This document shows positions 11,222-21,524 of a stretch of DNA of 64,000 bases, in pieces (position 1 is the first letter of the stretch; each line of letters opens with the position of its first letter). A program made the position numbers and the translations under genes. Source of the DNA: Acorus gramineus (lineage: Eukaryota; Streptophyta; Magnoliopsida; Acorales; Acoraceae); NCBI GenBank assembly GCA_030737835.1, contig JAUJYN010000016.1, positions 2,993,747-3,057,746 on the forward strand, given 5' to 3'. Under the pieces are notes generated by a model. The model was given only the letters and a program-made list of their open reading frames with translations. It was not told the DNA's origin and made no database searches.

Positions 11222-11228
11222 TATAAAT
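11222..11228 (+). promoter_or_regulatory. TATA box of GeBP-like gene A
   Basis: TATAAAT lies 103 bases upstream of the chosen start codon and is conserved in copy B (27641-27647). Transcription would start near 11250-11260. The in-frame upstream ATG at 11205 lies before the TATA box and is unlikely to be in the mRNA. Sequence between 10613 and 11221 is A+T-rich with no other recognisable feature. Confidence 0.6.
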
Positions 11229-11330
11229 CAGAAAACAATAGCCGAAGCAAAATTTTTCATTTCATTTCATTTCAGAACCCTCAAAACCTCACCACCTCAA
11301 AAAACGAAAACCCTAACAAATTTTATTCCA

Positions 11331-12329
11331 ATGTCGAAATCGTCTTCTTCAACATCAGCCGTTTCATCGGAGGAAGAAAGCTCTTCCCAGTCCCCCCCGC
11401 CGCCGCCGCCGCCGCCTCGTCCGAAAGAGAAGCTGACATCTGCACCTCCCAAAGCCGGATCCCCAGTTTCCTCCGGCTCTTCCTCCGACGATGATGAAAC
11501 TAGCGACTCAAAAGAAGAAGAAGAATCACAGAAGCCGGTCCGGCATCAGGAGCCAGGCCCTTCCGCAGCACCCTCCAAGAAGCGCTCCCATGGGGACAAT
11601 GAGAACGGGAAGAGCAAGTCAAAGAAGGAGAAGAAGGCCCCTTCTGTCCAGAAGCCCGTTGCGACCGAGGAAGAGAAGGCCCCCGCCACGAAATCTGTCC
11701 CCTTTGGTAGAATTTTCTCCGAGGAGGATGAGGTGGCTTTGATGAAGGGCCTGGCTGAGTTCTGTTCGACGAATGGTGCTGATGCTGCGAGTGTTGTGAA
11801 GAATCGAGAGCTTTTTGAAGGATTTCATGCCTCCGTTGGAAGGACCCTACATACGAGTGTCACAGTTGAGCAATTGAAGAACAAGATCCGCCGATTGAAG
11901 GAACGACGGGTAAAGCGTGGCGACTCTGCCTTGACTCAAATGTGGGAGAGGCTGTGGAGGAGGGAGAAGGGGGACCCTGCGAACGAGAACGATAAAGGGA
12001 AGTCGAAGAAAAATTTGGTGGGGAACAATATTGATGAGGGGAAGGTGTTACCGGTGGTGAGCGGGGAGCTCCCACCTTTCTTGGACGAGTCTGTCAGAAT
12101 TTGCTCCAGTGAGGGCAGAACAATGTTTGGGGAAGAGATGATGAGAAAGAGTCTGATGCTTCTTGATAAGGAGGAGGTTGATTCTTTGGAGAAAAAATGG
12201 AAGAAACTGTCGGGGTTGGACATGAAACTCTCTATCAGAAGGATTGAGTTAGAGAGGAGGAAAAGCAAATTGATCAATATGGAGTTCGTGAAGATATCGG
12301 AGGCTATCACGCGTGCAGCCAGCCCGTAG
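11331..12329 (+). CDS. GeBP/STOREKEEPER-like transcription regulator (DUF573), copy A
   Basis: Single-exon frame of 332 residues. Order: a Ser/Glu-rich acidic N-terminus with a polyproline run (residues 22-29), a Lys/Glu-rich charged linker (about 60-120), the DUF573/GeBP DNA-binding domain (about 125-212; FGRIFSEEDEVALMKGLAEF, then VEQLKNKIRRLKERR and LTQMWERLW), and a C-terminal charged helical region (about 265-318) where this family has its leucine-zipper-like part. Family members are plant-specific nuclear DNA-binding proteins linked to trichome, cytokinin and defence gene regulation; the target here is unknown. The start at 11331 is chosen because the same ATG opens the frame in copy B, whereas the upstream ATG at 11205 is in frame only in copy A and lies before the TATA box. 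No stop or frameshift is present, so it looks functional. Confidence 0.9.
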   Translation: MSKSSSSTSAVSSEEESSSQSPPPPPPPPRPKEKLTSAPPKAGSPVSSGSSSDDDETSDSKEEEESQKPVRHQEPGPSAAPSKKRSHGDNENGKSKSKKEKKAPSVQKPVATEEEKAPATKSVPFGRIFSEEDEVALMKGLAEFCSTNGADAASVVKNRELFEGFHASVGRTLHTSVTVEQLKNKIRRLKERRVKRGDSALTQMWERLWRREKGDPANENDKGKSKKNLVGNNIDEGKVLPVVSGELPPFLDESVRICSSEGRTMFGEEMMRKSLMLLDKEEVDSLEKKWKKLSGLDMKLSIRRIELERRKSKLINMEFVKISEAITRAASP

Positions 12330-15300
12330 CTGTTGATTTCAGTTGATTATGATGGATGCTACTTCATCTTTTTGGTACGTGTTGTATTCTTTTCATTGTG
12401 TTATTTAATTGAAAAGTTTCTTTTTTCATATTTTTGTTAGTGAAAGTCAAGGCATGAACGTGTTTTAATTTGTTTTATTATGTTATCATGTTGAGTAGAA
12501 TCTGTTTTCTTCATTATCCTTTTCTCGTTGTGTTTGAGTATGTTAGAGTTGCTCTAGTTTCTTTCACTGTATTTGACTTTGCATAGTGCAAAGTTAATTA
12601 CAAGTAGACTCAATCAATGTTAGTCATTGCTAGCTATCTCACATTATGTGTGCATATCTTAATGAGTGGGTCCTGATTTTTTTTTTTTTGTCATTCTGCC
12701 ATACTTAAAGCTGACAATTCTTTAAGGATTCATACGTGAGTAGGATGTAGAAGAATCTAAGTTGTTGCTTGCATTCGCCTTCCAGTCTGACTAGCCACCT
12801 TCTTACCTAAAATAGGTCATGGGATTTATTAGAAACCATATTTGCATTTTGAAATGCAACTTATATTATCAGGTGGTACTAATTTGCAACAGTTTTTTTT
12901 CACTGAATTTTATGTATCAGTGTGATCATTGTTTACTAGCTCTCAAACTGATGTTCCTAGATTGACATAGTAATAAGTGGGTTCATTTTCTCTGTTAATA
13001 TTCCCAGTTGTATGCATAGATAGCGCAACAAGTATTTGGTGGGGATTTCATTCTGTACGGTGCGTGTACATTTGTAAATCATACATGATAAGTACAATAA
13101 AAGTATGGTTATAATTAAGCTATTTCCTACATATATTCTTGATATTAATACGTAAAATACATGTACAAAACCTCTTATTGGATTTAAAGGAAGCAAAAAA
13201 ATTATGAATGGCCTCTCAATTTGGAAAAGTTCGGAGAACCTTGTGACTATGGTTGTGTGAATTTATGCCAATTCTTGATGTTGAACATTTGTGGGAATAG
13301 GTTTAATTTTTTTTTTTTTGGTGTATATGTTTCTAAATCTGTCTTTCTTTCTTGTTGTCATTTTGTTGATTAATGTTAAGCTAGATATTTAATGCGTATA
13401 ATATAAAGCATAATTTTCAGATTAAGATGAATAAAAGGCATTCATAGATTTGATGTTTGTATAATGTTTACAGAGAGGAATGCTTCTCAAATTTGTTTTT
13501 GTGAGATCCATAATGTGATTTAAGTTTGAGGGTGTTTATTGGAATTAACAAACAGGGGATGACTGTTCAATCAGGTTGTAACGAGTAGTAGAATTTTCAG
13601 CAGGCGGTTGTCAAACCCTCATTTCTTGGATACCTTTATGTTATACTTGTGGATTCTGATTAGTTATGTTGGAATGCATCAATTATTCATTAATAAAGTT
13701 TATATTGAATGACTCTAGTTCTAAATTCTGAACTCTTTATGATATACCAGGAGCTATTGAGAACATTCTTGTCTTGTTTGCTAATTAAACTTTCCTTTTG
13801 GCAGCTATGTATATTAGTCGATATGAATGAATTGTTATGCTAGATATAGTAATATATGTAGTACTACTTATCATTGTTATAATTGGGTTGCTGCATTCAT
13901 GTTTGTGATTGTGCATAAACTTCTTAGATATTGAATCAATGATGAATGGCCTCAAAACATGTATGTCTTGTTTGTATTTATAGGAATATTGTCTGTTGAC
14001 TTCACTGGAGGTTTGATATAATTCAATGAGCTTGTCACAGTCAAGTGTTTATGATGGATTCAAGCATAAACAATTTTCTTCTGTTTTACTGAGTGTTGGA
14101 AGATAATCATCATCACTTTCTCGAAATAGAAAGTTTATGTTGTTTATTAATGATGCTATATCTAAAGTGTATTATTATTTGTTGGCCTATACTTTGTTTT
14201 CTCTTGTATTCAAGTGGTTTAGTTTTTACTGTTTATCAATCATTTCTAGTAGACAAAATTTTAAGTTCGCTGCTAGGCAACCTGAACTAGCATGTTGGGT
14301 AGGATTCCATGTTAAAATCCTCATTCTTGTACATGTTCGTTTTTAAAATGAAGAATTAGTAGTACTCAGGTTAGGCAATGATTCCCTAGAAAAGTTCTGT
14401 TGTGTTCATATGATTGTTAAGGTAGATTGTGATCTTCTCAAAAGAAAATGCTAGGTATTTCAAGATGAAAGGATGTCTCTATGTTATTATAGAATGCCCT
14501 GCATTTATATGAATGCTTTTACTGTTCCTCAAAAGTAGGTTTTTTATGAGAGCAATCTCTGTTCAGGGTTTGAAATGATATATATATTTTGGTTCGTAGG
14601 GTTTCAAAAAATATTTCGGATGATATGAATATATGATAATCAGTTTCTATCAGATCATTCCTGGGCTTTTGCTTATAGGATTTTGGCCTGAAAGTGTGGT
14701 TTCCTCTCATTGATATATCATTTTCAGTGAAATGATTGTACAAGGACTTTGTTTGTAGTGAATATTGATAAACCATGATTCAAGCTTTAAGATTGGTTGA
14801 TTGAACTTGTGAACTCAATTATATATTCTATATAATCCTTTGATGCATATCATGGCTAACTAATAGCTTTAACGTTTCTTAGAATGTGGTGAAGAGAATG
14901 AGTAATTGATTTATGATGTTAAATAGATAAACCAAGCTTCTCATTATATTCACCTTCGTGATAATCAAATTATGTAATAGGAAAACTTAGTCTTTTCCCC
15001 GATTACTAGGCAGTTCGAAGGAGCAAACAGAGCTCACTATCAGGAAAAAGCAGTTTGATATGCCCTTTTTTTCTTGTGTGTTTATGTAGTTTACTATGAT
15101 AAAAGAAATTTGTCATCCTCTAAACTTGAATGCCTTCTAAACTTTTATGCCTACTTACTAGATGATTTTCTGCTCCATATTTTGGGTTAGGTAAGCTGGG
15201 CCTGAACGCAAAACCTCTTGGTGTAAATTATGATGTAATAACTTAGGGAGTTGATCTCACCCACTTCTATTTTTGTTTTTAATCTGCTCCATCTTTCCAC

Positions 15301-16274
15301 ATGTAGAATCCTTATTTAATTATGATGGCTACAAAAAGCAGGTTGAATTTATACATGATGACTAATTTTATGTTGCATTGATGTACTTTATTTATGCAGT
15401 TTTTGACATATTGATGTTTCTAAATCATGTAAGTTCCTGTCATATGAAGTATATACCATGCTTTTTCTGGATCTGTTTAAATCTTGGCTATATCAGCAAG
15501 GTACATTTATCTTTCCATATTTCATTCATACCATCGTATTTTCAGATGGAGTGCATGATGCATGTAAATTTCTTACATAACATTATGTGTATCCAGTTGG
15601 TCATTAACTTCCATTATTGTTTCAGAGTACCCCCCTAAGAATCGAGCTGGAGAGGAAAGTGCACTGGATTTTTTTGTTCAAGTCGCCAAGGAACATTAAT
15701 TTTTTGTTGGTGCACTTTATTATTGGTACAGTTTGTTTGTTATTTTGAACAAAAAAAACATGGTGGTTGTTGGCTAGCTGTTGTTTTTTGGCTCCTTTAT
15801 TTGTGGGGAAACTTTGAATTTTGAGATGGAACCTTGGTTTGTCCCTGCATAGTATGCTCCCATGAAGCCATGATGTTTATCTAATTTTGAATCTTTTGAT
15901 TCTTGCACCTCTTACTGCACTTTTTTATTTTATGAAGTGCTAATATACACAGTCTGTTTTGCAGCCCTATCGAAGTATAGAAACGGTCATTCAGTTGTCA
16001 ATACATTGTGATAGTGTAATATACACTGTGATAGACTGGACTATTATAGTGTATATTGTTCTATTACACTATATGAAAGTTAATTTTTTAATTTTTTTTT
16101 TAAATTACACTAGTATATTTTAATGTAAACTTCACTTTTTATAACAGTATGTTATAATATATGAGAATATATATATATATATATTTTTAAAAGAAATCTG
16201 GTGTGGATTGTGGACAGGACTGCTTACTTTTTTCTTTTATGACTGAACGAAAACAACTGTTCCATTTAATAAAT
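12330..16274 (+). other. 3' region of GeBP-like gene A, with candidate 3'-UTR intron
   Basis: A good donor (TTTG/GTACGT) lies at 12375, 46 bases after the stop codon. A strong acceptor (ATTATTGTTTCAG) ends at 15625. Together they would define a ~3.25-kb intron in the 3' untranslated region, and both sites are kept in copy B. The interior is A+T-rich with no supported coding sequence; short frames at 14093-14346 and 15378-15638 are shared with copy B only because the duplication is recent. A TA microsatellite lies near 16170. The intron is inferred. Confidence 0.35.
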
Positions 16275-17539
16275 GAGTCATGATATCCAGGCTTCATAAT
16301 ATAAGCCCCATTCACAAGCTCCATGAGGTGTCATCATTTCATTGGTTGATTTATTTGGTTTGTTGATTTTTTTAAAAAATGGTAAAATGACAAAATACAA
16401 ATTTGCCATTCATTAAAAATTTGTCAACTTTTCCATGTAAATCTTAAAATCCATTTACCTATTTCAAATTTTGAATTTTGAAATCATTACCTAAATTATA
16501 ATTGAACCTACATTACACCAAAAATTATCGAAATTGTTTTCATTAAAATCCTTCAAACAACTCATTTTCTCTAGGTAATTATTGTATTCAAATTTAAATA
16601 AAAAACACATATAGTTAACATATGAAATAGTTACATTTTATATTGGTAGTTACAAATACATTTCTTAAATGTTTACATCTCTCACAACGATTTGTTACAT
16701 TTATATAAAAACTGTTACATTTATATAGATGGAACAAACAATTATATTTACCTAAATGTCAAACAGTTACATTTACTATTTAAAATTATCTATTTCAATT
16801 TCTAGTGCTCTGCCTTCTAAAGAAAATGTATCAGAATCCTCTATAAAAGTATGTATTCCACTGTTACATTTATACGTCATTTCTATTTGCATTGTTAAAA
16901 GAAATGTACAACAGGAGATAATGTTACATTTCAGAGTGTTACATTTACGAATGTAACAAAATTGTGTAAATGAATATCCGAGTTCGGAAGTCTAATATAA
17001 ACATCACACGAACCAGTAACAATTAAATGTAACAATATCAAAATTACATTTATGAAATTATAACGAAACAAATATAAAAAAAAGTGTGAAATAGTGATCA
17101 AAACATAAAAAAAATTCATTTTTTGAATTGAAACATGTAACATAGATTGAATATTTGATCATCAAAAATTTAATTTCAAATTCGATGTGACTTTCATTCA
17201 ATAAGATAAAAAAAAATAAAAAAAACAATTGACAAACCTGATCCGGAAGAGAGATCCAACTCGATAAAGAACAAATCAGTTTTTCAAACTTCTTCAGATT
17301 AAAATTTCAGGACTGCTACGAATATGTTCATTGTAAATTATAGAGATTAATGATTTTACACAATGCAAGGAAGAAGAAATACAGTAATTAATGAAATCTC
17401 CACAATCTAGGAATAAATCAAACCGTTTTCCTTGTTTAGAGGTAGTTATCAATTAGAGGGTATAATAGATAATATCCTATTGCCACATCATGTGGTCTTT
17501 GATGGGACCTAAAAAATTAGGGTCTAAGAATCATTATTG
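16275..17539. mobile_element. Non-autonomous Mutator-like insertion, present only in copy A (1265 bp)
   Basis: TTAATAAAT flanks the insert on both sides (16266-16274 and 17540-17548). Copy B has one copy of this 9-mer at 32685-32693 followed by the same AGCT, which is the empty site. The ends are only weakly inverted over about 80 bases (for example ATGAGGTGTCA against ATGATGTGGCA). Many TTACATTTA motifs fill the middle. There is no transposase. The 9-bp duplication and degenerate long ends suggest a Mutator-like element with poor inverted repeats. Confidence 0.72.
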
Positions 17540-17879
17540 TTAATAAATAGCTCCACTGGATATGTTGGAATAAGGTTTAAGCTAAAAAATTTCTTTGATT
17601 GGATGGAATAAATCATAAGATATTCACCGGATGTAAATTTTATTTTAAGATTCCAACATCAATTTAGATAATCATATGATATTCATCAAAAAAAATTTTG
17701 TTGAATTAGAGGGTTGCGAAATGTTTTGAATATTATTTGGAATTACTATTTTGTTTAATTAGTAGATCGTAGATTATAAATACATCTTTGAAGTAAATAC
17801 AATTATTAGATTATATTGTACAACATAAAAACGTTAGTCTTATTAGGGAAATGCCTTTGAATAAATGAAATGAGACACT
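17540..17879. other. Spacer between copy A element and copia remnant
   Basis: A+T-rich sequence homologous to about 32780-33345 in copy B (TATGTTGGAATAAGGTTT and GTACAACATAAAAACGTTA are shared landmarks). Copy B has extra small duplications here. No gene seen. Confidence 0.5.
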
Positions 17880-18297
17880 TCATCGGAAATACAGTAAATA
17901 ATTGTGACATGCGAATGGAATGAGCAATTGTCTTGAAAAAGAGTGTCATGAGGTTGAAGAAGAGAACGCATTGTAGAAAAGATATATACCTAAAGGTCTT
18001 GATACGAGTCTGAAATTGTGTGTGAATCATAGTTGTAAAGACCTCATATATCTTTGGGACCTCAGATCGATGATGCAATAAATAAATCCAGGTAAAACGA
18101 GAATAGTCATCAATAAAACTAATATAATATGAAAAACCACTCTTTGACATGATATGAGAAGGACCCCAGATATCAGAATGAACTAACTCAAATGGACTAG
18201 AGGACTGATGATTACTAGACTGGAATGGAGTAGCAACGGGTTTGGCTAGTTTACAGCCCTCACAGACAGAAAGAGGAGAAAATGAAACACGACCCAA
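17880..18297 (-). pseudogene. Copia integrase fragment, truncated and missing catalytic residues
   Basis: The minus strand encodes the C-terminal part of the integrase zinc finger (CEGCKLAK), the start of the rve core (ELVHSDIWGPS, with the first catalytic Asp) and FIDDYSRFTWIYLL. After IKTFR a short deletion removes the segment that normally carries the second catalytic Asp (SDNGGEY region). A frame change follows (the LFQ.NC region is readable in another frame), and similarity ends near 17880. No reverse transcriptase follows. It is a dead remnant belonging with the protease fragment upstream and the LTR at 20470-20602. Confidence 0.82.
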
Positions 18298-18800
18298 ATC
18301 ACCAGACTGAATAAGGTCTTTAAGACGAGACTCAGAAACATGACCTAACCTTTTATGTCATAAGTCAGTGTTAGAGGTGACAGTGCCACAGAAAACTGAG
18401 GGATCAGGTACAGGAAGATGAAGATACTCCACATAATATAGTCCGCCAATCCTACGACCAACACCAATCCTCTGCCCTGAACGTGGATCCTGCACAAAAC
18501 ACCCAGAAGAGGTAAAGGTAACGGTGAATCCAGAATCACACAATCGACTAATAGATACAAGATTCATACAAAGCTTAGGAGCATGCAAAACAAATGGCAA
18601 TGAGAGTCGGCTAGTAGGGTCAGAGGTGGTGGTGATCGATCCACACTGTGTGATGACTAAAGGAGAGCCATTAGCAGTAAGAATCAAAGGTAGGTGGGAT
18701 GGTGCAGGTGAGCATGCAGTGAGGATAGAACTATCAGGTGTCATATGATGTGAGGCACCCTAATCAAATATCCAATAAACAGGAGTACCCGTAGTAGAAG
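18298..18800 (-). pseudogene. Copia protease and GAG-pre-integrase region, with stop in the protease active site
   Basis: The minus strand reads WIFD-stop-GASHHMTPDSS, where copia proteases have WIFDSGAS. The active-site Ser codon is now TAG (18760-18762). Downstream, LPFVLHAPKLCMNLVSISRLCDSG is the usual protease tail, and IGVGRRIGGLYYVEYL is the GAG-pre-integrase segment. A stop/frame change separates it from the integrase fragment. The protease cannot be made as it stands. Position and strand match the copia LTR and PBS further right. Confidence 0.82.
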
Positions 18801-19199
18801 ACAAGGCAAATGGAGTAGAGGAACCAGAGAGAGACTGCTGCAGAATCAAGGGTCTATGCGCTAACTGATTTGGTCAAGATGATCCAAGCGTGGCTGAACG
18901 GAGCCAAGCGGAGTAGCAATCACAGTGGCAATAGGAGGAAAACGATGTCCTTGTCTTTTCGATCTATGGCGCTTCTTAGTAGGGCTTCGTCGACGAAGTC
19001 TATGGCGCTTATGAGCAGGAGCGGCCCCCAGGAGGCCCTCATAGATGAACGATGAAGAGGATGCCGAGCGAAAAATAGGGTTGTCGTTGGTTTTTGACAT
19101 TGGGTAGAATCACTCAGATGAGGATTAGAACCAGACGAGGATGTAAAGCATGAAAAATCGAACAAAATGGACTCCTGGAACACTTGATCGGACTTCCAG
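18801..19199 (-). pseudogene. Degenerate copia gag-to-protease region
   Basis: This lies just upstream (minus strand) of the protease fragment, where a copia gag C-terminus and zinc knuckle are expected. Basic, Ser-rich frames are readable (18861-19100 and 18920-19183), but I cannot see a CCHC knuckle or a UBN2-type gag domain. It is assigned by position only. Confidence 0.4.
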
Positions 19200-20456
19200 A
19201 GTGGAAGTTAGGATCGATTTAGTGATCTGAAATCTCGAGGAGGTTGCTGGAGGCATCCGAGGGAGGTCGGGGTGCTGCCGGAGGTGGCCAAGGGTGACCG
19301 GGGTGCTGCCAGAGGTGGCCGAGGGCTACCGGAGGGCTGGCGGTGGTGGCCGAGGGCTACCAGAGGAGACAGTGGGCGGCAGGCGGAGGTGGCAAGTGGC
19401 CGAGTGCGGCCGGAGGGCTGCCGGAGGTGGCCAAGGGCGGCCGGGGTGCTGCCAGAGGTGGCCGAGGGCTGCCGGAGGTGACAGTGGGCGGCAGGCGGAG
19501 GTGGCAGGTGGTCGAGTGTGGTCGGAGGGCTGCCGGAGGTGGCGGAGGGCGGCAAGCCGAGGTGGTTGCGCGCAGACACTGGCCGCGGCCGCTGGCACGT
19601 TGGGGTGCGCTGGGGAGGGATCCCGGACACGATCCCTGGAAATCCAGGGCTCGCATGCGGAGATCACGGGCTGTTGTGCGAGCTGGCAAAGTGCGTACAC
19701 GTCTGTCACGCGGGAGCTCGCGCGCTGGCAAGGCGCGTCCGGGATTCGCGAACGCATTTACGCGTCTGTCGCACGGGCGCTCGCACGCTGGCAAAGCGCG
19801 TTCGGGATTTGCGGACGCGTTTACGCGTCTGGCAAGCGGGTACTCGCCCGCGCGTTGGCAAAGCGCGTCCAAGATTCGCGGGCACGCTGGCTATCAGGCG
19901 AGAAGAGGGGGGGGGGCTGACAACAAGACACGGCGCACGGACGGGGCACGGGCACAGCGCACGGCAGTGGACGGAGCGTGCGGCAAGGCACGAGGCATGG
20001 CGTGGGGGCAGGGTGCAGGGCACCTTGCGGGCGGTGCTCTAGTGGAGCGCACGCAGGGCAGGCGTGCGGCGTGGACTGGGCAGGGTGCGGTGCTCGGGCA
20101 GGGAGGCGCGCGGCACAGGGGTAGCTGCGGCAGGGGCAACAGTGGCAGACGCTGCGGCAGCGGTGCAGTGCTCGGGTAGGGAAGTGCGCAGCACAGGGGC
20201 AGCCGCGGCAGGGGTAGCAGTGGCAGGTGCAGCGGCGGCAAGAGCGGCGGTGCCGGTAGACACAGCAGCGGCAGGGGCTGCGGCAGTGACAGGGGTGGCG
20301 GTGGCAGGGGCTGCAGCAGCGGTAGGGGCGGCGCTGGCAGGGCGCGCGCGGCAAGGTGGCGCGGCAGGGCAGGAGCGGCGCGAGGCAGCGCCGAGAGGTG
20401 CAAAGAGGCACGCCGAGATGAAGGATTCCAACAAGAAAGAAAGAAAAATTTAGGGT
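19200..20456 (-). mobile_element. GC-rich leader region of the copia element, copy B (uninterrupted)
   Basis: Homologous to 4265-5352 from 19376 onward, with a further repeat-rich extension to about 19260. It is built of short imperfect repeats (GGTGGCCGAGGGCT-, GCACGCTGGCAAAGCGCGT- and GCAGGGGCAGC-like). It occupies the place where gag would normally follow the primer-binding site, yet no gag domain can be recognised. Long frames on both strands (for example 19343-20179 and 19821-20411) arise from GC-rich repeats and differ between copies, so they are not called as genes. Confidence 0.65.
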
Positions 20457-20469
20457 GGCTCTGATACCA
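20457..20469 (-). other. Copia primer-binding site, copy B
   Basis: Minus strand TGGTATCAGAGCC directly inside the LTR, identical to copy A: initiator-Met tRNA type. Confidence 0.88.
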
Positions 20470-20602
20470 TGTTACAATAAGAAAGAGGGAGAATGAGAAT
20501 CCTTGTATTCCACTTAGGATTTAATCCCTTTATATACAAGTACACAAGAGTTACACGTGTAATATGCTACACATATAATGACATAACACATATAATCTAA
20601 CA
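20470..20602 (-). mobile_element. Copia 5' LTR (133 bp), copy B
   Basis: Same ends (TGTTAGATT...TTGTAACA on the minus strand) and the same length as 5366-5498, with few substitutions. It belongs to the element whose protease and integrase fragments lie at 17880-18800. No matching 3' LTR is seen. Confidence 0.85.
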
Positions 20603-20666
20603 GTTTTTATTTTTGAAATACCTAAAAGTGTATTTTTGACAGAATAAATATAATTATTAGTTTGTA

Positions 20667-21450
20667 GGAAAAATCCATGTAACCCTATGTAAAACTGTCA
20701 GAAATCCATATAACCCTTTGACTTTTCTTGAAGTCCATATAACCATTAAAAATACAAACACCTATGTAAGGCCATCTCCAGCCTTTACTTAAATCTATAC
20801 TTAAATTTTACTTAAAATTTGAATAAAAGCTTGAATTGATATGACGCGTCTCCAACATCACTTTGTATTTTATTCGAATCTTTTAAAATTTTCACATTTT
20901 CTTCTAATTATTTCCTATAAACATTTTCAGAGTCATTTTCCCAAACATTTTTATTACTTAATTTTTTTCTTTTGAAGATGTTCAAATAAAAAAAATTATA
21001 ATCATTCAATTTTTTGAAAAAAAAGGTAAAAATAATTTTTTTTTAATAGAGTAAAAATAAGAAGTTAAAAAACAAAAGAAGAAAACTTAAGAAAGAAGAC
21101 CACATTATTTATTTATTTATTTATTTTGGTTTCAAGAGATAGTGAAAATTTTAGAGGGTGGGAAGGCATTTAATATAGTTTAACTAAAGGTGGAGTTGAA
21201 AGAAAAAAAATGTCATATTGAAAGAAAATGTCGAGATAAAGGGAAAAAAAGATGTTTAAAATTTGGGTAAAGATTTGAGTCTCCCTTGATTTGGATAAAG
21301 ATTTGAGTAAAAACTTGATTTGGTATGGGTATAGGTAAATGGTTGGAGAGAGTTTTTGGTGACTTTTACTCAAATTTTAATTTGGGTAAATGTTTAGGTA
21401 TAGGATTAGAGATGCTCTAAATCTGAATAGTCCCCTGAGTTAAACTATAT
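20667..21450. mobile_element. Mutator-like MITE remnant split by a Tourist-like MITE, copy B
   Basis: Copy B equivalent of 5563-6311. The left part is 20667-20766 and the right part resumes at 21418 (GAATAGTCCCCTGAG), slightly better preserved than in copy A. Confidence 0.6.
20770..21417. mobile_element. Tourist-like MITE, copy B
   Basis: Same element as 5665-6282, flanked by TAA (20767-20769 and 21418-21420). It is about 30 bp longer than in copy A, with extra sequence near 20905-20945 and a shorter ATTT microsatellite. Confidence 0.72.
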
Positions 21451-21524
21451 TACTATATTAAATGCTCTTAACCAGAAAACATTCGTTTGACCATTTTACT
21501 CCATTAATCTCTTCAATCCCACAA

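Noticed and set aside
14093..14346. Small overlapping frames after the GeBP-like gene, repeated at 30507-30760
   Set aside because: They overlap in different frames, lie within the candidate 3'-UTR intron and have no recognisable features.
19343..20411. Several long overlapping frames on both strands in the GC-rich copia leader (also 4251-5330)
   Set aside because: Repeat-driven frames. They differ in extent between copy A and copy B and lack domains.
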